Positions 33,493 through 42,497 of a DNA stretch of 64,000 nucleotides are shown piece by piece. Under the pieces are notes generated by a model. That model did no database searches. It was not told the origin of the DNA and saw only the letters and a program-made list of their open reading frames with translations. The position numbers and the translations under genes are program-made. Every line of letters begins with the position of its first letter. Within the stretch, counting starts at the first letter, position 1. The DNA comes from an uncultured Lachnospiraceae bacterium (GTDB lineage Bacteria > Bacillota > Clostridia > Lachnospirales > Lachnospiraceae). The stretch covers positions 1 through 64,000 of the forward strand of contig CAJUDX010000004.1 of NCBI GenBank assembly GCA_910584785.1. The letters are read 5' to 3'.

Positions 33493-34329
33493 ATGGAATT
33501 TATCCATGAAATGATTATTCCCAACGAAGATCTTCCCTTTAAATTATTTATGTTTGAGGGAAAGGACGGGAATTATCGGCGGGCGAAGCACTGGCACCGT
33601 TCTCTGGAAATTTTTTTAGTTTTGGAGGGAGAATTGGAATTTTTTATCAATAATGAACGTTTTCCCCTGACATCCATTGATTTTATGATTGTTAATTCCA
33701 ATGAAATTCATTCTATTGAAGCACCAAATCCAAATCGAACTATTGTCGTGCAGATTCCCCTGCATTGTTTTTCCGGGTATTTTGGCGAGGAGGATTATGT
33801 TCTTTTTTTCAAGCAGTCGGAGGAATGTAATTTGGAACTGGCACAGTTAATTGCGCGGATGTATCGAACTTACCAGAAGAGAGAGCTGGCTTATGCGTTA
33901 AAGGTCAGGGCCTTGTTTTATGAACTTTTATATCTGCTGGTAACGGAATTTATGCGGCGTGAGGATAATCGGGGCAATATTCGCAGAAAGCAGAATCTGG
34001 ATAAGTTGTCGAGGATTACGGCATATATGAAGAAAAATTATGCTCAGGATATTTCGTTAGAACAGGTGGCAAAAGAGTTTGGTTATACACCTTCGTATTT
34101 GTCCAGGATGTTTAAGCAATATGCGGATATTAATTATAAGACCTATTTGCTGAATCTGCGCACAGAATATGGATTTCGGGAGATGATGAATACCGACCAT
34201 AGCTTAAGTGATGTGGCAGTGAATAACGGCTTTTCCGACAGCCGTGCTTTTGCCAAGGCATTTTGTGCAAGATATGGCTGTCTGCCCAGCGAGTACCGGA
34301 AGAATAGCAGAGAAGCAGCAGGAACGTAA
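33493..34329 (+). CDS. AraC-family transcriptional regulator
   Basis: The 278-aa protein has an N-terminal cupin-type sensing domain (AKHWHRSLEIFLVLEGELEF near residue 32). A C-terminal AraC DNA-binding domain has two helix-turn-helix units (ISLEQVAKEFGYTPSYLSRM and VAVNNGFSDSRAFAKAFC). It precedes a sugar kinase and an isomerase on the same strand, so it probably activates them in response to a sugar. A TATAAT at 33460-33465 without a recognisable -35 fits activator-dependent or weak autoregulated transcription. Confidence 0.88.
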   Translation: MEFIHEMIIPNEDLPFKLFMFEGKDGNYRRAKHWHRSLEIFLVLEGELEFFINNERFPLTSIDFMIVNSNEIHSIEAPNPNRTIVVQIPLHCFSGYFGEEDYVLFFKQSEECNLELAQLIARMYRTYQKRELAYALKVRALFYELLYLLVTEFMRREDNRGNIRRKQNLDKLSRITAYMKKNYAQDISLEQVAKEFGYTPSYLSRMFKQYADINYKTYLLNLRTEYGFREMMNTDHSLSDVAVNNGFSDSRAFAKAFCARYGCLPSEYRKNSREAAGT

Positions 34330-34364
34330 GGTGGTTTAGAAGATGGTAAGAAAGGGAAGGAACT

Positions 34365-35888
34365 ATGAAGTATTTGATAGGAATTGATGCGGGAACATCA
34401 GCGACAAAGACCGTGTTGTTTGATGAGTTAGGAAGAGTAATGGCTATGGCGTCTCAGGAGTATCCTTTATTTCAGCCGCAGAACGGATGGGCAGAACAGA
34501 GGCCTGAGGATTGGGCGGACGCTGCAGTAAATACGCTGGCAGAGGTGGTAAAGAAGGCCGGGGTTTTGCAGGAGGATATTCTGGGGATTGGGCTTTCGGG
34601 GCAGATGCATGGGCTGGTGATGCTGGATGAGGAAGGGAAGGTTATCCGACCATCCATTATCTGGTGCGATCAGCGGACAGGGGAAGAGGTAGAGGAGATG
34701 CTTCGCCGGATGCCTAAGGAGCGCTGGATGGAGATTACGGCAAATCCGCCTTTGACGGGCTGGACAGCAGCAAAGATTTTATGGGTGCGCCGTCATGAGC
34801 CGGAAAATTATCGAAGATGCCGTCATATTCTTCTTCCCAAGGATTATCTGCGCTATGTGCTTACCGGCGTGTTTGCCACTGAAGTTTCGGATGCCAGCGG
34901 GATGCAGCTTTTGGATGTGAAGAGACGATGCTGGTCGGATGAGGTGTTAAAGACGCTTTCTATCGATAAGGCGCTTTTGGGGAGGGTTTATGAATCGTGT
35001 GAGGTGACAGGGACACTTCTTCCTGAAATTGCCGAAAGAACCGGTTTAAGTACAGCAGTTAAGGTGGTAGGCGGCGCGGGAGATAATGCGGCTGCAGCTG
35101 TGGGAACCGGCATTGTCCGGGATGGAAAGGCGTTTACGACCATCGGCACATCGGGGGTGGTATTTGCCCATACCAGCCAGTTTTTAGCCGATCCCAAGGG
35201 ACGAGTACATACCTGCTGCTGCGCGGTTACAGGGGCCTGGCATTTGATGGGTGTTACCCAGGCGGCAGGGCTTTCTTTACAGTGGATAAAGAAGCAATGC
35301 TGTCAGGACTATATGGAGCGGGCGCAGGAAGAAGGAAGGGATGTCTATGACTTAATTAATGATGCAGTTAGTCATATTCCGGCGGGAAGCGATAAGCTGA
35401 TCTATCTTCCATATTTGATGGGCGAGAGAACGCCACATCTTAATCCCGATTGCCGGGGCGTATTTTTTGGACTTTCGGCAATCCATACCAGAGAGCACAT
35501 GCTCAGGGCAGTGATGGAGGGTGTGGCCTATTCGCTCTGTGACTGCAATGAAATTTTACGGGAGATGGGTGTGGAGATTGGACAGATGATGGCCTGCGGA
35601 GGCGGGGGAAAAAGTCCGGTGTGGCGTCAAATGCTTGCAGATCTTTATCATTGTCCGGTAAAAACCATTGAGCAGACCGAAGGACCTGCCCTGGGAGCGG
35701 CAATTCTTGCAAGTGTGGGATGCGGCGTTTATTCCAGCGTGGAGGAGGCCTGCGACAGGATTATCCGGGAAGAAAGTTCGACCGATCCGCGGGAGGAAGA
35801 GGCAAAGCAATATAACCGTTATCATCAGCTTTTTCAGGAAATCTACCGGAGCCTGGAAGATGATTTTGGGAAGCTGGCAAGGTTGTAG
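34365..35888 (+). CDS. xylB: Xylulokinase-type FGGY carbohydrate kinase
   Basis: A 507-aa ATP-dependent sugar kinase. The N-terminal motif is IGIDAGTSATKTVLFDE. GLSGQMHGLVMLD and IIWCDQRTGEE mark the sugar site as xylulokinase-like. C-terminal PALGAAILASVG lies near the ATP site. Xylulokinases phosphorylate D-xylulose at C5. The partner isomerase is of the fucose/arabinose type rather than XylA, so the real ketose could differ (for example ribulose or fuculose). AAGGAAGGAAC precedes the ATG. Confidence 0.85.
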   Translation: MKYLIGIDAGTSATKTVLFDELGRVMAMASQEYPLFQPQNGWAEQRPEDWADAAVNTLAEVVKKAGVLQEDILGIGLSGQMHGLVMLDEEGKVIRPSIIWCDQRTGEEVEEMLRRMPKERWMEITANPPLTGWTAAKILWVRRHEPENYRRCRHILLPKDYLRYVLTGVFATEVSDASGMQLLDVKRRCWSDEVLKTLSIDKALLGRVYESCEVTGTLLPEIAERTGLSTAVKVVGGAGDNAAAAVGTGIVRDGKAFTTIGTSGVVFAHTSQFLADPKGRVHTCCCAVTGAWHLMGVTQAAGLSLQWIKKQCCQDYMERAQEEGRDVYDLINDAVSHIPAGSDKLIYLPYLMGERTPHLNPDCRGVFFGLSAIHTREHMLRAVMEGVAYSLCDCNEILREMGVEIGQMMACGGGGKSPVWRQMLADLYHCPVKTIEQTEGPALGAAILASVGCGVYSSVEEACDRIIREESSTDPREEEAKQYNRYHQLFQEIYRSLEDDFGKLARL

Positions 35889-35923
35889 TTAGTAAATAAG
35901 GACAGGAAAAGGAGAGAGAAGAA

Positions 35924-37408
35924 ATGAAGAATATACCCAAAGTAAAAGTTGGCATAGTGGCAGTGAGCAGGGATTGTTTCCCGGAGAGTCTTTCGGTGAA
36001 CCGCAGGAAGGCGCTGGTGGAAGCTTATAAGGCAAGGTATGATGAAAAGAATATTTATGAATGTCCGGTGTGCATTGTGGAAAGCGAGCATCATATGCTT
36101 CAGGCGCTGGAGGATGTGCAGGCAGCAGGCTGTAATGCGCTGGCTGTCTATCTTGGGAATTTCGGGCCGGAAATTTCGGAAACCTTGCTGGCAAAATACT
36201 TTGATGGACCAGTGATGTTTTTTGCCGCGGCTGAGGAGAGGGGCGATAATCTGATCCAGGGGCGCGGGGATGCCTATTGCGGTATGTTAAATGCGAGCTA
36301 TAATTTGAAACTGCGCAATATCCGGGCCTATATCCCGGAGTATCCGGTGGGAACGGCCCAGGAATGCGCGGATATGCTGGAAGAATTTATTCCCATTGCC
36401 AGGGCAGTTATCGGACTTTCCAATTTAAAAATTATCAGTTTCGGACCAAGACCGTTAAATTTCCTGGCCTGTAATGCGCCGATTAAGCAGCTGTATAATT
36501 TAGGCGTGGAAATTGAGGAAAATTCGGAGCTGGATTTATTTGAAGCATTTCATCAGCATGAGAATGATGCGCGAATCCCTGAAGTGGTAAAGGACATGGA
36601 AGCAGAACTTGGCGGGGGAAATAAAAAGCCGGAAATCCTGGCAAAGCTTGCGCAGTATGAACTTACTCTCCTTGATTGGGTGGAGGCGCATAAGGGAAGC
36701 CGCAGCTATGTTGCTATCGCCGGGAAGTGCTGGCCCGCCTTCCAGACCCAGTTTGGTTTTGTTCCATGCTATGTGAACAGCCGTCTGACCAGTCAGGGGA
36801 TTCCGGTATCCTGCGAGGTGGATATTTATGGGGCGTTAAGCGAATTTATCGGAACCTGTGTGAGCGACGATATTGTTACTCTCCTGGATATTAATAATAC
36901 GGTTCCGGCTGATTTATACCAGGAGGATATTGAAAATGCTTATCCTTATACACAGAAGGAAATATTTATGGGCTTCCACTGCGGAAATACAAGCACGAAG
37001 AAACTTTCCTTCTGCGAGATGAAATACCAGCTGATTATGGCGCGTTCCCTGCCTGAGGAGGTGACACAGGGAACCCTGGAGGGAGATATTCTTCCGGGAG
37101 AGATTACGTTCTTCAGGCTTCAGAGTACAGCAGATAATATCCTTCGGGCCTATATTGCCCAGGGTGAGGTGCTTCCGGTGGCCACCCGTTCATTTGGGGG
37201 AATTGGCATTTTTGCCATCCCGGAGATGAATCGTTTTTATCGCCATGTGCTAATTGAGAAAAACTTCCCGCATCATGGTGCTGTGGCGTTTGGACATGTG
37301 GGGAAGGCGATTTATGAAGTGTTTAAGTATATTGGGGTAGCCGTGGATGAAATCGGGTTTAATCAGCCAAAGGGGATGTTGTATCGGACGGAGAATCCAT
37401 TTGTATAG
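35924..37408 (+). CDS. L-fucose/L-arabinose isomerase-family protein
   Basis: A 494-aa protein resembling the FucI/AraA-like sugar isomerase superfamily. It has an N-terminal VKVGIVAVSRDCFPESLSVN, a central VAIAGKCWPAFQTQFGFVPC with the acidic residue of SCEVDIYGALSEF following, and a C-terminal His-rich HHGAVAFGHVGKA. These acidic and His positions are the likely metal ligands. It would convert an aldose to the ketose used by the adjacent kinase. The substrate is unknown. GGAGAGAGAAGAA precedes the ATG. Confidence 0.8.
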   Translation: MKNIPKVKVGIVAVSRDCFPESLSVNRRKALVEAYKARYDEKNIYECPVCIVESEHHMLQALEDVQAAGCNALAVYLGNFGPEISETLLAKYFDGPVMFFAAAEERGDNLIQGRGDAYCGMLNASYNLKLRNIRAYIPEYPVGTAQECADMLEEFIPIARAVIGLSNLKIISFGPRPLNFLACNAPIKQLYNLGVEIEENSELDLFEAFHQHENDARIPEVVKDMEAELGGGNKKPEILAKLAQYELTLLDWVEAHKGSRSYVAIAGKCWPAFQTQFGFVPCYVNSRLTSQGIPVSCEVDIYGALSEFIGTCVSDDIVTLLDINNTVPADLYQEDIENAYPYTQKEIFMGFHCGNTSTKKLSFCEMKYQLIMARSLPEEVTQGTLEGDILPGEITFFRLQSTADNILRAYIAQGEVLPVATRSFGGIGIFAIPEMNRFYRHVLIEKNFPHHGAVAFGHVGKAIYEVFKYIGVAVDEIGFNQPKGMLYRTENPFV

Positions 37409-37469
37409 GATTGGAACGACTAAGTTGTGGGGAAAACATAGAAGAAATAACGAAAATAGAGAGAATAAC

Positions 37470-37587
37470 AAAGTAAACCCTCATGCGCCCACAAGTGAGT
37501 GCACCACCACGAATAAAAGTCTGCTGGGCGCACTTGGAATCCCTGAATTGATGCCGCTTATTTGGCGGCGAACTTTCAAAGTAAATT
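37470..37587 (+). repeat. Dispersed ~118-bp structured repeat, copy 1
   Basis: Begins AAAGTAAACCCTCATGCGCC and aligns along its length, by eye at roughly four positions in five, with 44923-45040. It contains TGCGCCCA / TGGGCGCA and a GCCGC...GGCGG inverted pair. Substitutions preserve much of the pairing. Confidence 0.8.
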
Positions 37588-37609
37588 GGATCAGGTAATA
37601 TAAATAAAA

Positions 37610-37714
37610 AAGAGCCATTGCAAAATAGCTGATGTCTGCACGAGATGGAAGTGAAACCACAGGAGTTTTATTCAGATTTTGTGTATCAGTTGTAGATTGT
37701 AATGGCTCTTTTTT
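37610..37714 (+). ncRNA. Candidate structured RNA with terminator-like ends
   Basis: Outer arms AAGAGCCATTGCAA and TTGTAATGGCTCTT pair over 14 bp with one wobble, and a T-run follows. An inner CTGAT/ATCAG stem lies within the ~70-nt interior. The element could be a small RNA or an unusually long-looped terminator for the isomerase operon. Confidence 0.45.
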
Positions 37715-37891
37715 CTTGTGGAAAGAAATAATATGAAAAGAAGTCTGTGAAGGGATAGACGAAAGTTTAAAAATCGGATAGAATAGTAAGCATGAAAATC
37801 ATCAGAGGGAAGAAAGGAATTTTGAATAGATGAGTCGGTTTGCCTGAAAGTAATGCAGACAGAACACTAAAAGGAAAAGGAGAACAGTTTG

Positions 37892-38755
37892 ATGAAAACG
37901 ATTGGTTTTATCGGTGTGGGAATTATGGGAAAGTCTATGGTACGTAATTTGATGAAGGCAGGTTTTACCTTGCACATCTATGCACGGACAAGGGCTAAGG
38001 TGGAGGATGTAATTGACGAGGGGGCATTGTTTTATGAGGATATTGGAAGCTGCGTTGAGGACTGTGATGCGGTGATTACGATTGTCGGCTATCCTGAGGA
38101 TGTCGAAGAGGTTTACCTGGCAGAGGGGAATATTTTTGAACGGGCAAGGGCGGGGGCGTATTGCATTGATATGACCACCAGCAGTCCGAATCTGGCCAAA
38201 CAGCTTTATGCTAAGGGAAAGGCGTTGGGACTGCATGTGCTAGACGCTCCGGTAACCGGGGGTGATGTGGGGGCGAAGAATGGTACGCTTTCTATTTTAG
38301 TTGGCGGGGAGGAAGAGGATTTTAAGGCATGCCTTCCCCTGTTTAAGGCGATGGGAACGAATATTCAATATGAGGGAAAGGCAGGGAACGGACAGCATAC
38401 CAAGATGGTTAATCAGATTATGATTGCTGCTAATCTCTCTGGGGTGTGCGAGGCATTGTCTTACGCCAGGAAGAAAGAACTTGACTTGGATGCTGTTTTG
38501 GCGGCGGTTTCTTCCGGGGCTGCGGGAAGCAGGCAGCTGGAACTTTTAGGGTCTAAGATTTTGGCTGGGGATTTGAATCCGGGCTTTTTTGTAAAGCATT
38601 TTGTGAAAGATATGCGGCTGGCAGCCGAGGAAGCCGAGGAGAGCGGCCTGAAATTGGATATTCTTTTGCAGGTGCTTAAGCATTATCAGGCTTTGGAAAC
38701 GGATGGATGGGGAGATTTGGGAACACAGGCATTAATTAAGCATTATGAAGAATAA
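37892..38755 (+). CDS. 3-hydroxyisobutyrate dehydrogenase-family NAD(P) oxidoreductase
   Basis: A 287-aa beta-hydroxyacid dehydrogenase. N-terminal Rossmann motif IGFIGVGIMGKSMVRNLM. The substrate-site DAPVTGGDVGAKNGTLSILVG and the catalytic Lys region GNGQHTKMVNQIM (Lys about 171) are intact. Candidates are 3-hydroxyisobutyrate dehydrogenase and tartronate semialdehyde (2-hydroxy-3-oxopropionate) reductase; the sequence alone does not decide. ATG 37892 is chosen over TTG 37889, with AAGGAGAACAG upstream. It is followed closely by clpS. Confidence 0.87.
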   Translation: MKTIGFIGVGIMGKSMVRNLMKAGFTLHIYARTRAKVEDVIDEGALFYEDIGSCVEDCDAVITIVGYPEDVEEVYLAEGNIFERARAGAYCIDMTTSSPNLAKQLYAKGKALGLHVLDAPVTGGDVGAKNGTLSILVGGEEEDFKACLPLFKAMGTNIQYEGKAGNGQHTKMVNQIMIAANLSGVCEALSYARKKELDLDAVLAAVSSGAAGSRQLELLGSKILAGDLNPGFFVKHFVKDMRLAAEEAEESGLKLDILLQVLKHYQALETDGWGDLGTQALIKHYEE

Positions 38756-38781
38756 GTAAGACGGCGATGGAGATAGAATGT

Positions 38782-39081
38782 ATGGCGGCAAAGGAACAGG
38801 TTAGAGAACAGGTAAAGAATCAAATCAAACTGCCCCGGCAATATCAGGTGGTTATTTATAATGATGATTTTACTCCCATGGATTTTGTGGTTGAAATTTT
38901 AGTGACGCTATTTGATAAGGAGGAAGCGGCAGCAGTGGCGCTGATGCTGGAAATTCATAAGGGAAAGTATGCCGTTGCCGGGGTTTATCCCAGGGATATT
39001 GCCCAGACAAAGGCGACCCAGGCGGTTTCGTGGGCAAGGGAAGAGGGGTATCCGCTGAAGGTGGAAGTTGTATGTGTGTGA
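38782..39081 (+). CDS. clpS: ClpS adaptor (N-end rule)
   Basis: A 99-aa adaptor that delivers N-degron substrates to ClpA. The core has YQVVIYNDDFTPMDFVVEIL, with the NDD substrate-pocket residues, then LMLEIHKGKYAVAGVYP and DIAQTK. The C-terminus ends PLKVEVVCV. ATG 38782 has GGAG 9 nt upstream; the longer start at 38767 lacks one. It lies 45 nt before clpA, making a self-contained pair. Confidence 0.9.
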   Translation: MAAKEQVREQVKNQIKLPRQYQVVIYNDDFTPMDFVVEILVTLFDKEEAAAVALMLEIHKGKYAVAGVYPRDIAQTKATQAVSWAREEGYPLKVEVVCV

Positions 39082-39126
39082 TTGCAGAGTATACGATGAG
39101 GAGTAATCCATAAGATTAAGATAAGG

Positions 39127-41496
39127 ATGAAATGGACGGAAAGGATAATGGACAGGATGGAGTTTACAAAAAACATGCATAATGCGATGGAAAGAGCGGT
39201 GATATTCGCCCAGCAGAACCATCACCGTTATTTTATGCCGGAGCATATTTTATACGGAATTACCTTTGATGAGATTTTTTCTCAGGAGTTTGCGGCAGCT
39301 GGAGGGAATATTGAGCTGCTCAGGAAGAATTTAACCGAATTTTTAAATGAGCATGCGGAAAAAAACCGGGAGGAAGAGAAGAATGCGGCGCTGAGTGCCG
39401 ATATGGAGAAGGTTTTGCTGGCTTCGGAGGCTCAGGCACAGTCGAGCGGACGGAGGGCGGTCGGGGTCAGTCATGTGCTTTCCTCGATTCTTCAGCTGGA
39501 AGACAGCTTTGGGCTTTATTTTTTGCTTACGCAGAAGGTTGACTTGCTGGAACTGATTGGCGAACTGTCCAGGGAAAGCCTGTGGAGAGAGCGCGGGGGA
39601 GAGGACAGATTTTTCGGATCTGGATTGGGAAAAGGAAGGCCTGAGGAAGGATGGACGGGTGATTTTGAAGCAGGGATGGAGGGAAACCTGGAAGGCAGTT
39701 TGGGAAGGGAAGGACAGGGAGAAAACGAATCCGGGAATACCAGACGCTGGCGACAGTTTGTAGAAGCGATGGTAGAAACCTGTAAGAGACAAAATCCTTT
39801 AATTGGCAGGGACGAGGAACTGGAGAGAACAATGCAGATTCTTTGTCGGAAGGATAAAAATAATGTGCTGTATATCGGGGAGCCGGGCGTGGGCAAGACT
39901 GCCATTGCCTATGGCCTTGCCCAGAGATTATTAGAACAGCAGGTTCCCGAACCGCTTTTGGGAGCGTCGCTTTACAGTTTGGATTTAGGCGGGCTGCTGG
40001 CGGGAACACAGTACCGGGGGGACTTTGAGAAGCGGTTTAAGCTGATTATGGAAGGCTTATCTGGGGAGGAAAAGCCGATTCTTTATCTGGATGAAATTCA
40101 TAATATCGTGGGCGCAGGCGCGGTGAACGGGGGGAGTCTGGATGCGGCGAATCTATTAAAGCCTTATCTGGCTGCGGGCCATATCCGCTTTATCGGAGCG
40201 ACGACCTATGAAGAGTATAAAAAGCATTTTTCTGGAAGTAAGAGCCTGGTTCGCCGGTTTCAGAATGTGGATATCCGGGAACCGGGGGCGGAAGAGGCCC
40301 TGGAAATTTTAAAAGGGCTTAAGTCCGGTTATGAAAAGTTTCACGGCGTCCGGTATGGGAAGGGTGTGCTGCAATATGCCGTGGAGATGAGCAGCCGCTT
40401 TATCAATGAGCGCTTTCTTCCGGATAAGGCGATCGATTTGCTGGATGAGGCAGGGGCCTGGCGGAGGCTTCATCCCTTGGACCAGAAAAGCCAGACGGTG
40501 GGGAAGGATTTGATTGAGCAGGTATTGGCAAAGACTTGTAATATTCCCGTGAAAACGGTGGAAAAGGGTGAGATGGAGAAGCTGGCTGTGCTGGAAAAGG
40601 AGTTAAACCGGCAGATTTTCGGTCAGGGTGAGGCCGTCGCTCAGGTGGTTAATGCTGTAAAGTTTTCCCGCGCAGGGCTAAATGAAGAAAATAAGCCAGT
40701 GGCCTCCTTTTTATTTGTGGGTGCCACCGGGGTGGGAAAGACTGAACTGGCTAAGGTGCTGGCGAATGAACTGGGGATTTTCTTTCTTCGTCTGGATATG
40801 AGTGAATATGCAGAAAAACATGCGGTGGCAAAGCTAATTGGGGCTCCGGCAGGATATGTGGGTTATGAGGAGGGCGGCCTTCTTACGGAGGAAATCCGAA
40901 AGCATCCCCACTGTATTCTTTTACTGGATGAGATAGAAAAGGCCCACCCGGATATTTATAATGTACTGCTGCAGGTAATGGACTATGCCACCCTAACCGA
41001 TAACCAGGGAAGAAAGGCTGATTTCCGCAATGTGATTTTAATTATGACTTCAAATGCAGGGGCGAGCCAGGTGGGGAAAAGCCAGATTGGTTTTGGTAGC
41101 CCGGAGATGAATCTGGATGCGCTGATGGAGGCGGTTAAGCGGACGTTTCAGCCGGAGTTTCGAAACCGGCTGAGCAAAATTGTACTGTTTCAGGGGATGG
41201 ACGAAAAAATGGCGGAACAGATTACAAGAAAAAAGTTGGGCGAGCTTGAGAAAAAGCTGGCTGGCAGGAAGGTGGAACTTGTGATCTCGCCGGAGGCGGA
41301 AGAATATATCCGCACATCGGGAATTACCAGAGAATATGGAGCCAGGGAAATTGACCGGGTAATTACCGCAGAGGTTAAGCCGCTTCTGGCAGAGCATTTG
41401 CTGTTTGGAAAATTAAAGAAGGGCGGGAGATGCCAGGTGAAGCTGGAGGAGGGGAAGCTTACACTTTGCTTTCCTTCCTCCGGCGGTACACGTTAG
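39127..41496 (+). CDS. clpA: ClpA-type AAA+ unfoldase of the Clp protease
   Basis: A protein of up to 789 aa with an N-terminal Clp-N domain (MHNAMERAVIFAQQNHHRYF and onward) and a Gly/Glu-rich linker at ~155-205. Two AAA+ modules follow: D1 Walker A GEPGVGKTA and Walker B ILYLDEIHNI; D2 Walker A GATGVGKTELAK and Walker B ILLLDEIEKAHPD. The loop SQIGFGS contains the IGF tripeptide used to dock on ClpP. It lacks the UVR middle domain of ClpC. Starts at 39148 or 39157 are also possible and would fit the usual N-terminus; no start has an ideal ribosome site. ClpP is not in this window. Confidence 0.88.
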   Translation: MKWTERIMDRMEFTKNMHNAMERAVIFAQQNHHRYFMPEHILYGITFDEIFSQEFAAAGGNIELLRKNLTEFLNEHAEKNREEEKNAALSADMEKVLLASEAQAQSSGRRAVGVSHVLSSILQLEDSFGLYFLLTQKVDLLELIGELSRESLWRERGGEDRFFGSGLGKGRPEEGWTGDFEAGMEGNLEGSLGREGQGENESGNTRRWRQFVEAMVETCKRQNPLIGRDEELERTMQILCRKDKNNVLYIGEPGVGKTAIAYGLAQRLLEQQVPEPLLGASLYSLDLGGLLAGTQYRGDFEKRFKLIMEGLSGEEKPILYLDEIHNIVGAGAVNGGSLDAANLLKPYLAAGHIRFIGATTYEEYKKHFSGSKSLVRRFQNVDIREPGAEEALEILKGLKSGYEKFHGVRYGKGVLQYAVEMSSRFINERFLPDKAIDLLDEAGAWRRLHPLDQKSQTVGKDLIEQVLAKTCNIPVKTVEKGEMEKLAVLEKELNRQIFGQGEAVAQVVNAVKFSRAGLNEENKPVASFLFVGATGVGKTELAKVLANELGIFFLRLDMSEYAEKHAVAKLIGAPAGYVGYEEGGLLTEEIRKHPHCILLLDEIEKAHPDIYNVLLQVMDYATLTDNQGRKADFRNVILIMTSNAGASQVGKSQIGFGSPEMNLDALMEAVKRTFQPEFRNRLSKIVLFQGMDEKMAEQITRKKLGELEKKLAGRKVELVISPEAEEYIRTSGITREYGAREIDRVITAEVKPLLAEHLLFGKLKKGGRCQVKLEEGKLTLCFPSSGGTR

Positions 41497-41560
41497 AAGT
41501 AGTTGGTATGCGGATACCGATGAAAATGCCCGCACAGAAAGATTTTGTCTACAAAAGGCG

Positions 41561-41851
41561 TTATGTCTGCCGGGAAAGCTTTTGTGAGAGGAGACGAAGG
41601 GTATCCAGTTTCTTTCTGTCACCTTCAGATAAGTGTTCTGTGAGGATTGCGGCAAGGATTGCGGTTTCCTGATCGGAAAATTGAAATCCTCTTTTCTGTG
41701 TTTCCATCTGAAATTCCATAAAGGCGCTGAGCAGTTTATTCTTGGGCATGTTGGCAATCTGCTGGGAAAAAGAAACTAGCAGATCCAGCTTTTGCGGGTT
41801 CATGCCTTTAAGACGGGGATCGTTTCTCCAGTTTGTTTTGGTTTGTTCCAT
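41561..41851 (-). CDS. Conserved-looking hypothetical protein, 96 aa
   Basis: No family recognised. The protein (MEQTKTNWRNDPRLKGMNPQ at the start) is predicted mostly helical and has no signal or membrane segment. The central LSAFMEFQMETQKRG and FSDQETAILAAILTEHLSEG segments look amphipathic. It follows the 154-aa minus-strand gene by 68 nt, so they likely form an operon convergent with clpA. Both proteins contain a helix-rich pattern with many Met, Gln and Leu, and may be distantly related. Confidence 0.65.
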   Translation of the reverse strand: MEQTKTNWRNDPRLKGMNPQKLDLLVSFSQQIANMPKNKLLSAFMEFQMETQKRGFQFSDQETAILAAILTEHLSEGDRKKLDTLRLLSQKLSRQT

Positions 41852-41919
41852 GGTTTACCTGCCCTTTCTTGATTGAATGTGTGTTTTGCCGAAGCGGATG
41901 CTGGCGTCAAGTACAGAAG

Positions 41920-42384
41920 TTATGTAAATGCCTGTAAGGACTGCATCATAAACTGAATGTTTTCCAGCCTGGACTGCTGCTCCGGGGAGAGGATGGCTTT
42001 TAGTTTTTCCAGAGACAGGCCAGGAGAGGGATTATCCTGCGGAGGGGCGCTTTCCTGATAGTTTCTGCGGATCTGGAAGCCCTGCATCAGGTTGATAATT
42101 ACATCCAGAATATCCTGTTCCTGTTTTGTACCGTAGGGCTTCATGGCATTTAACATCTCAATCGGTGAAATTTTGTCCTGCTCTACGGAACATATGCCCA
42201 TTTCCCCTTCCGGGCCTTCCTGAAATAACTCTAAGGTGCGCATCAGCTCATTGCCCTTGACTAAAAGGGAGAGAAATTTTTGTTGGGAAACCTGAACATA
42301 GGGAAGAGCTGCTTTAATCATCTGCAAATGATGGTCGCCAATCAGATAATCCAGCTCAGTGAATTTTAATTCTTCTCGTTCCAT
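41920..42384 (-). CDS. Hypothetical helical protein, 154 aa
   Basis: No family recognised. ATG at 42384 follows GGAGGAAGA, so it is preferred to the longer frame from 42456. The protein starts MEREELKFTELDYLIGDHHL. It carries ISPIEMLNAMKPYGTKQEQD, a Pro-rich stretch near residue 115, and a C-terminal helix (LSPEQQSRLENIQFMMQSLQ). It is soluble and probably helical. Its neighbour at 41561 is likely co-transcribed. Confidence 0.65.
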   Translation of the reverse strand: MEREELKFTELDYLIGDHHLQMIKAALPYVQVSQQKFLSLLVKGNELMRTLELFQEGPEGEMGICSVEQDKISPIEMLNAMKPYGTKQEQDILDVIINLMQGFQIRRNYQESAPPQDNPSPGLSLEKLKAILSPEQQSRLENIQFMMQSLQAFT

Positions 42385-42497
42385 TCTTCCTCCATTGACC
42401 AAATTTTCTTTGCTCCTATGTATATGGTAAATGTACGGGAAATATGCCTTTTGCATATGATAAACTGTACCGATAATCCTAGAAGGAGGATGGACCT

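Larger units (their letters stand above)
37409..37891. other. Intergenic region with a repeat copy and a long hairpin
   Basis: 483 bases without a protein gene that I can support. It holds one copy of the ~118-bp dispersed repeat (37470-37587) and the long hairpin at 37610-37714. An ATG at 37800s is not followed by a convincing ORF. Confidence 0.7.

Noticed and set aside
37470..37587. Insertion sequence or MITE with a transposase source
   Set aside because: No transposase in the window and no clear terminal inverted repeats with target duplications, so I call it only a structured repeat.
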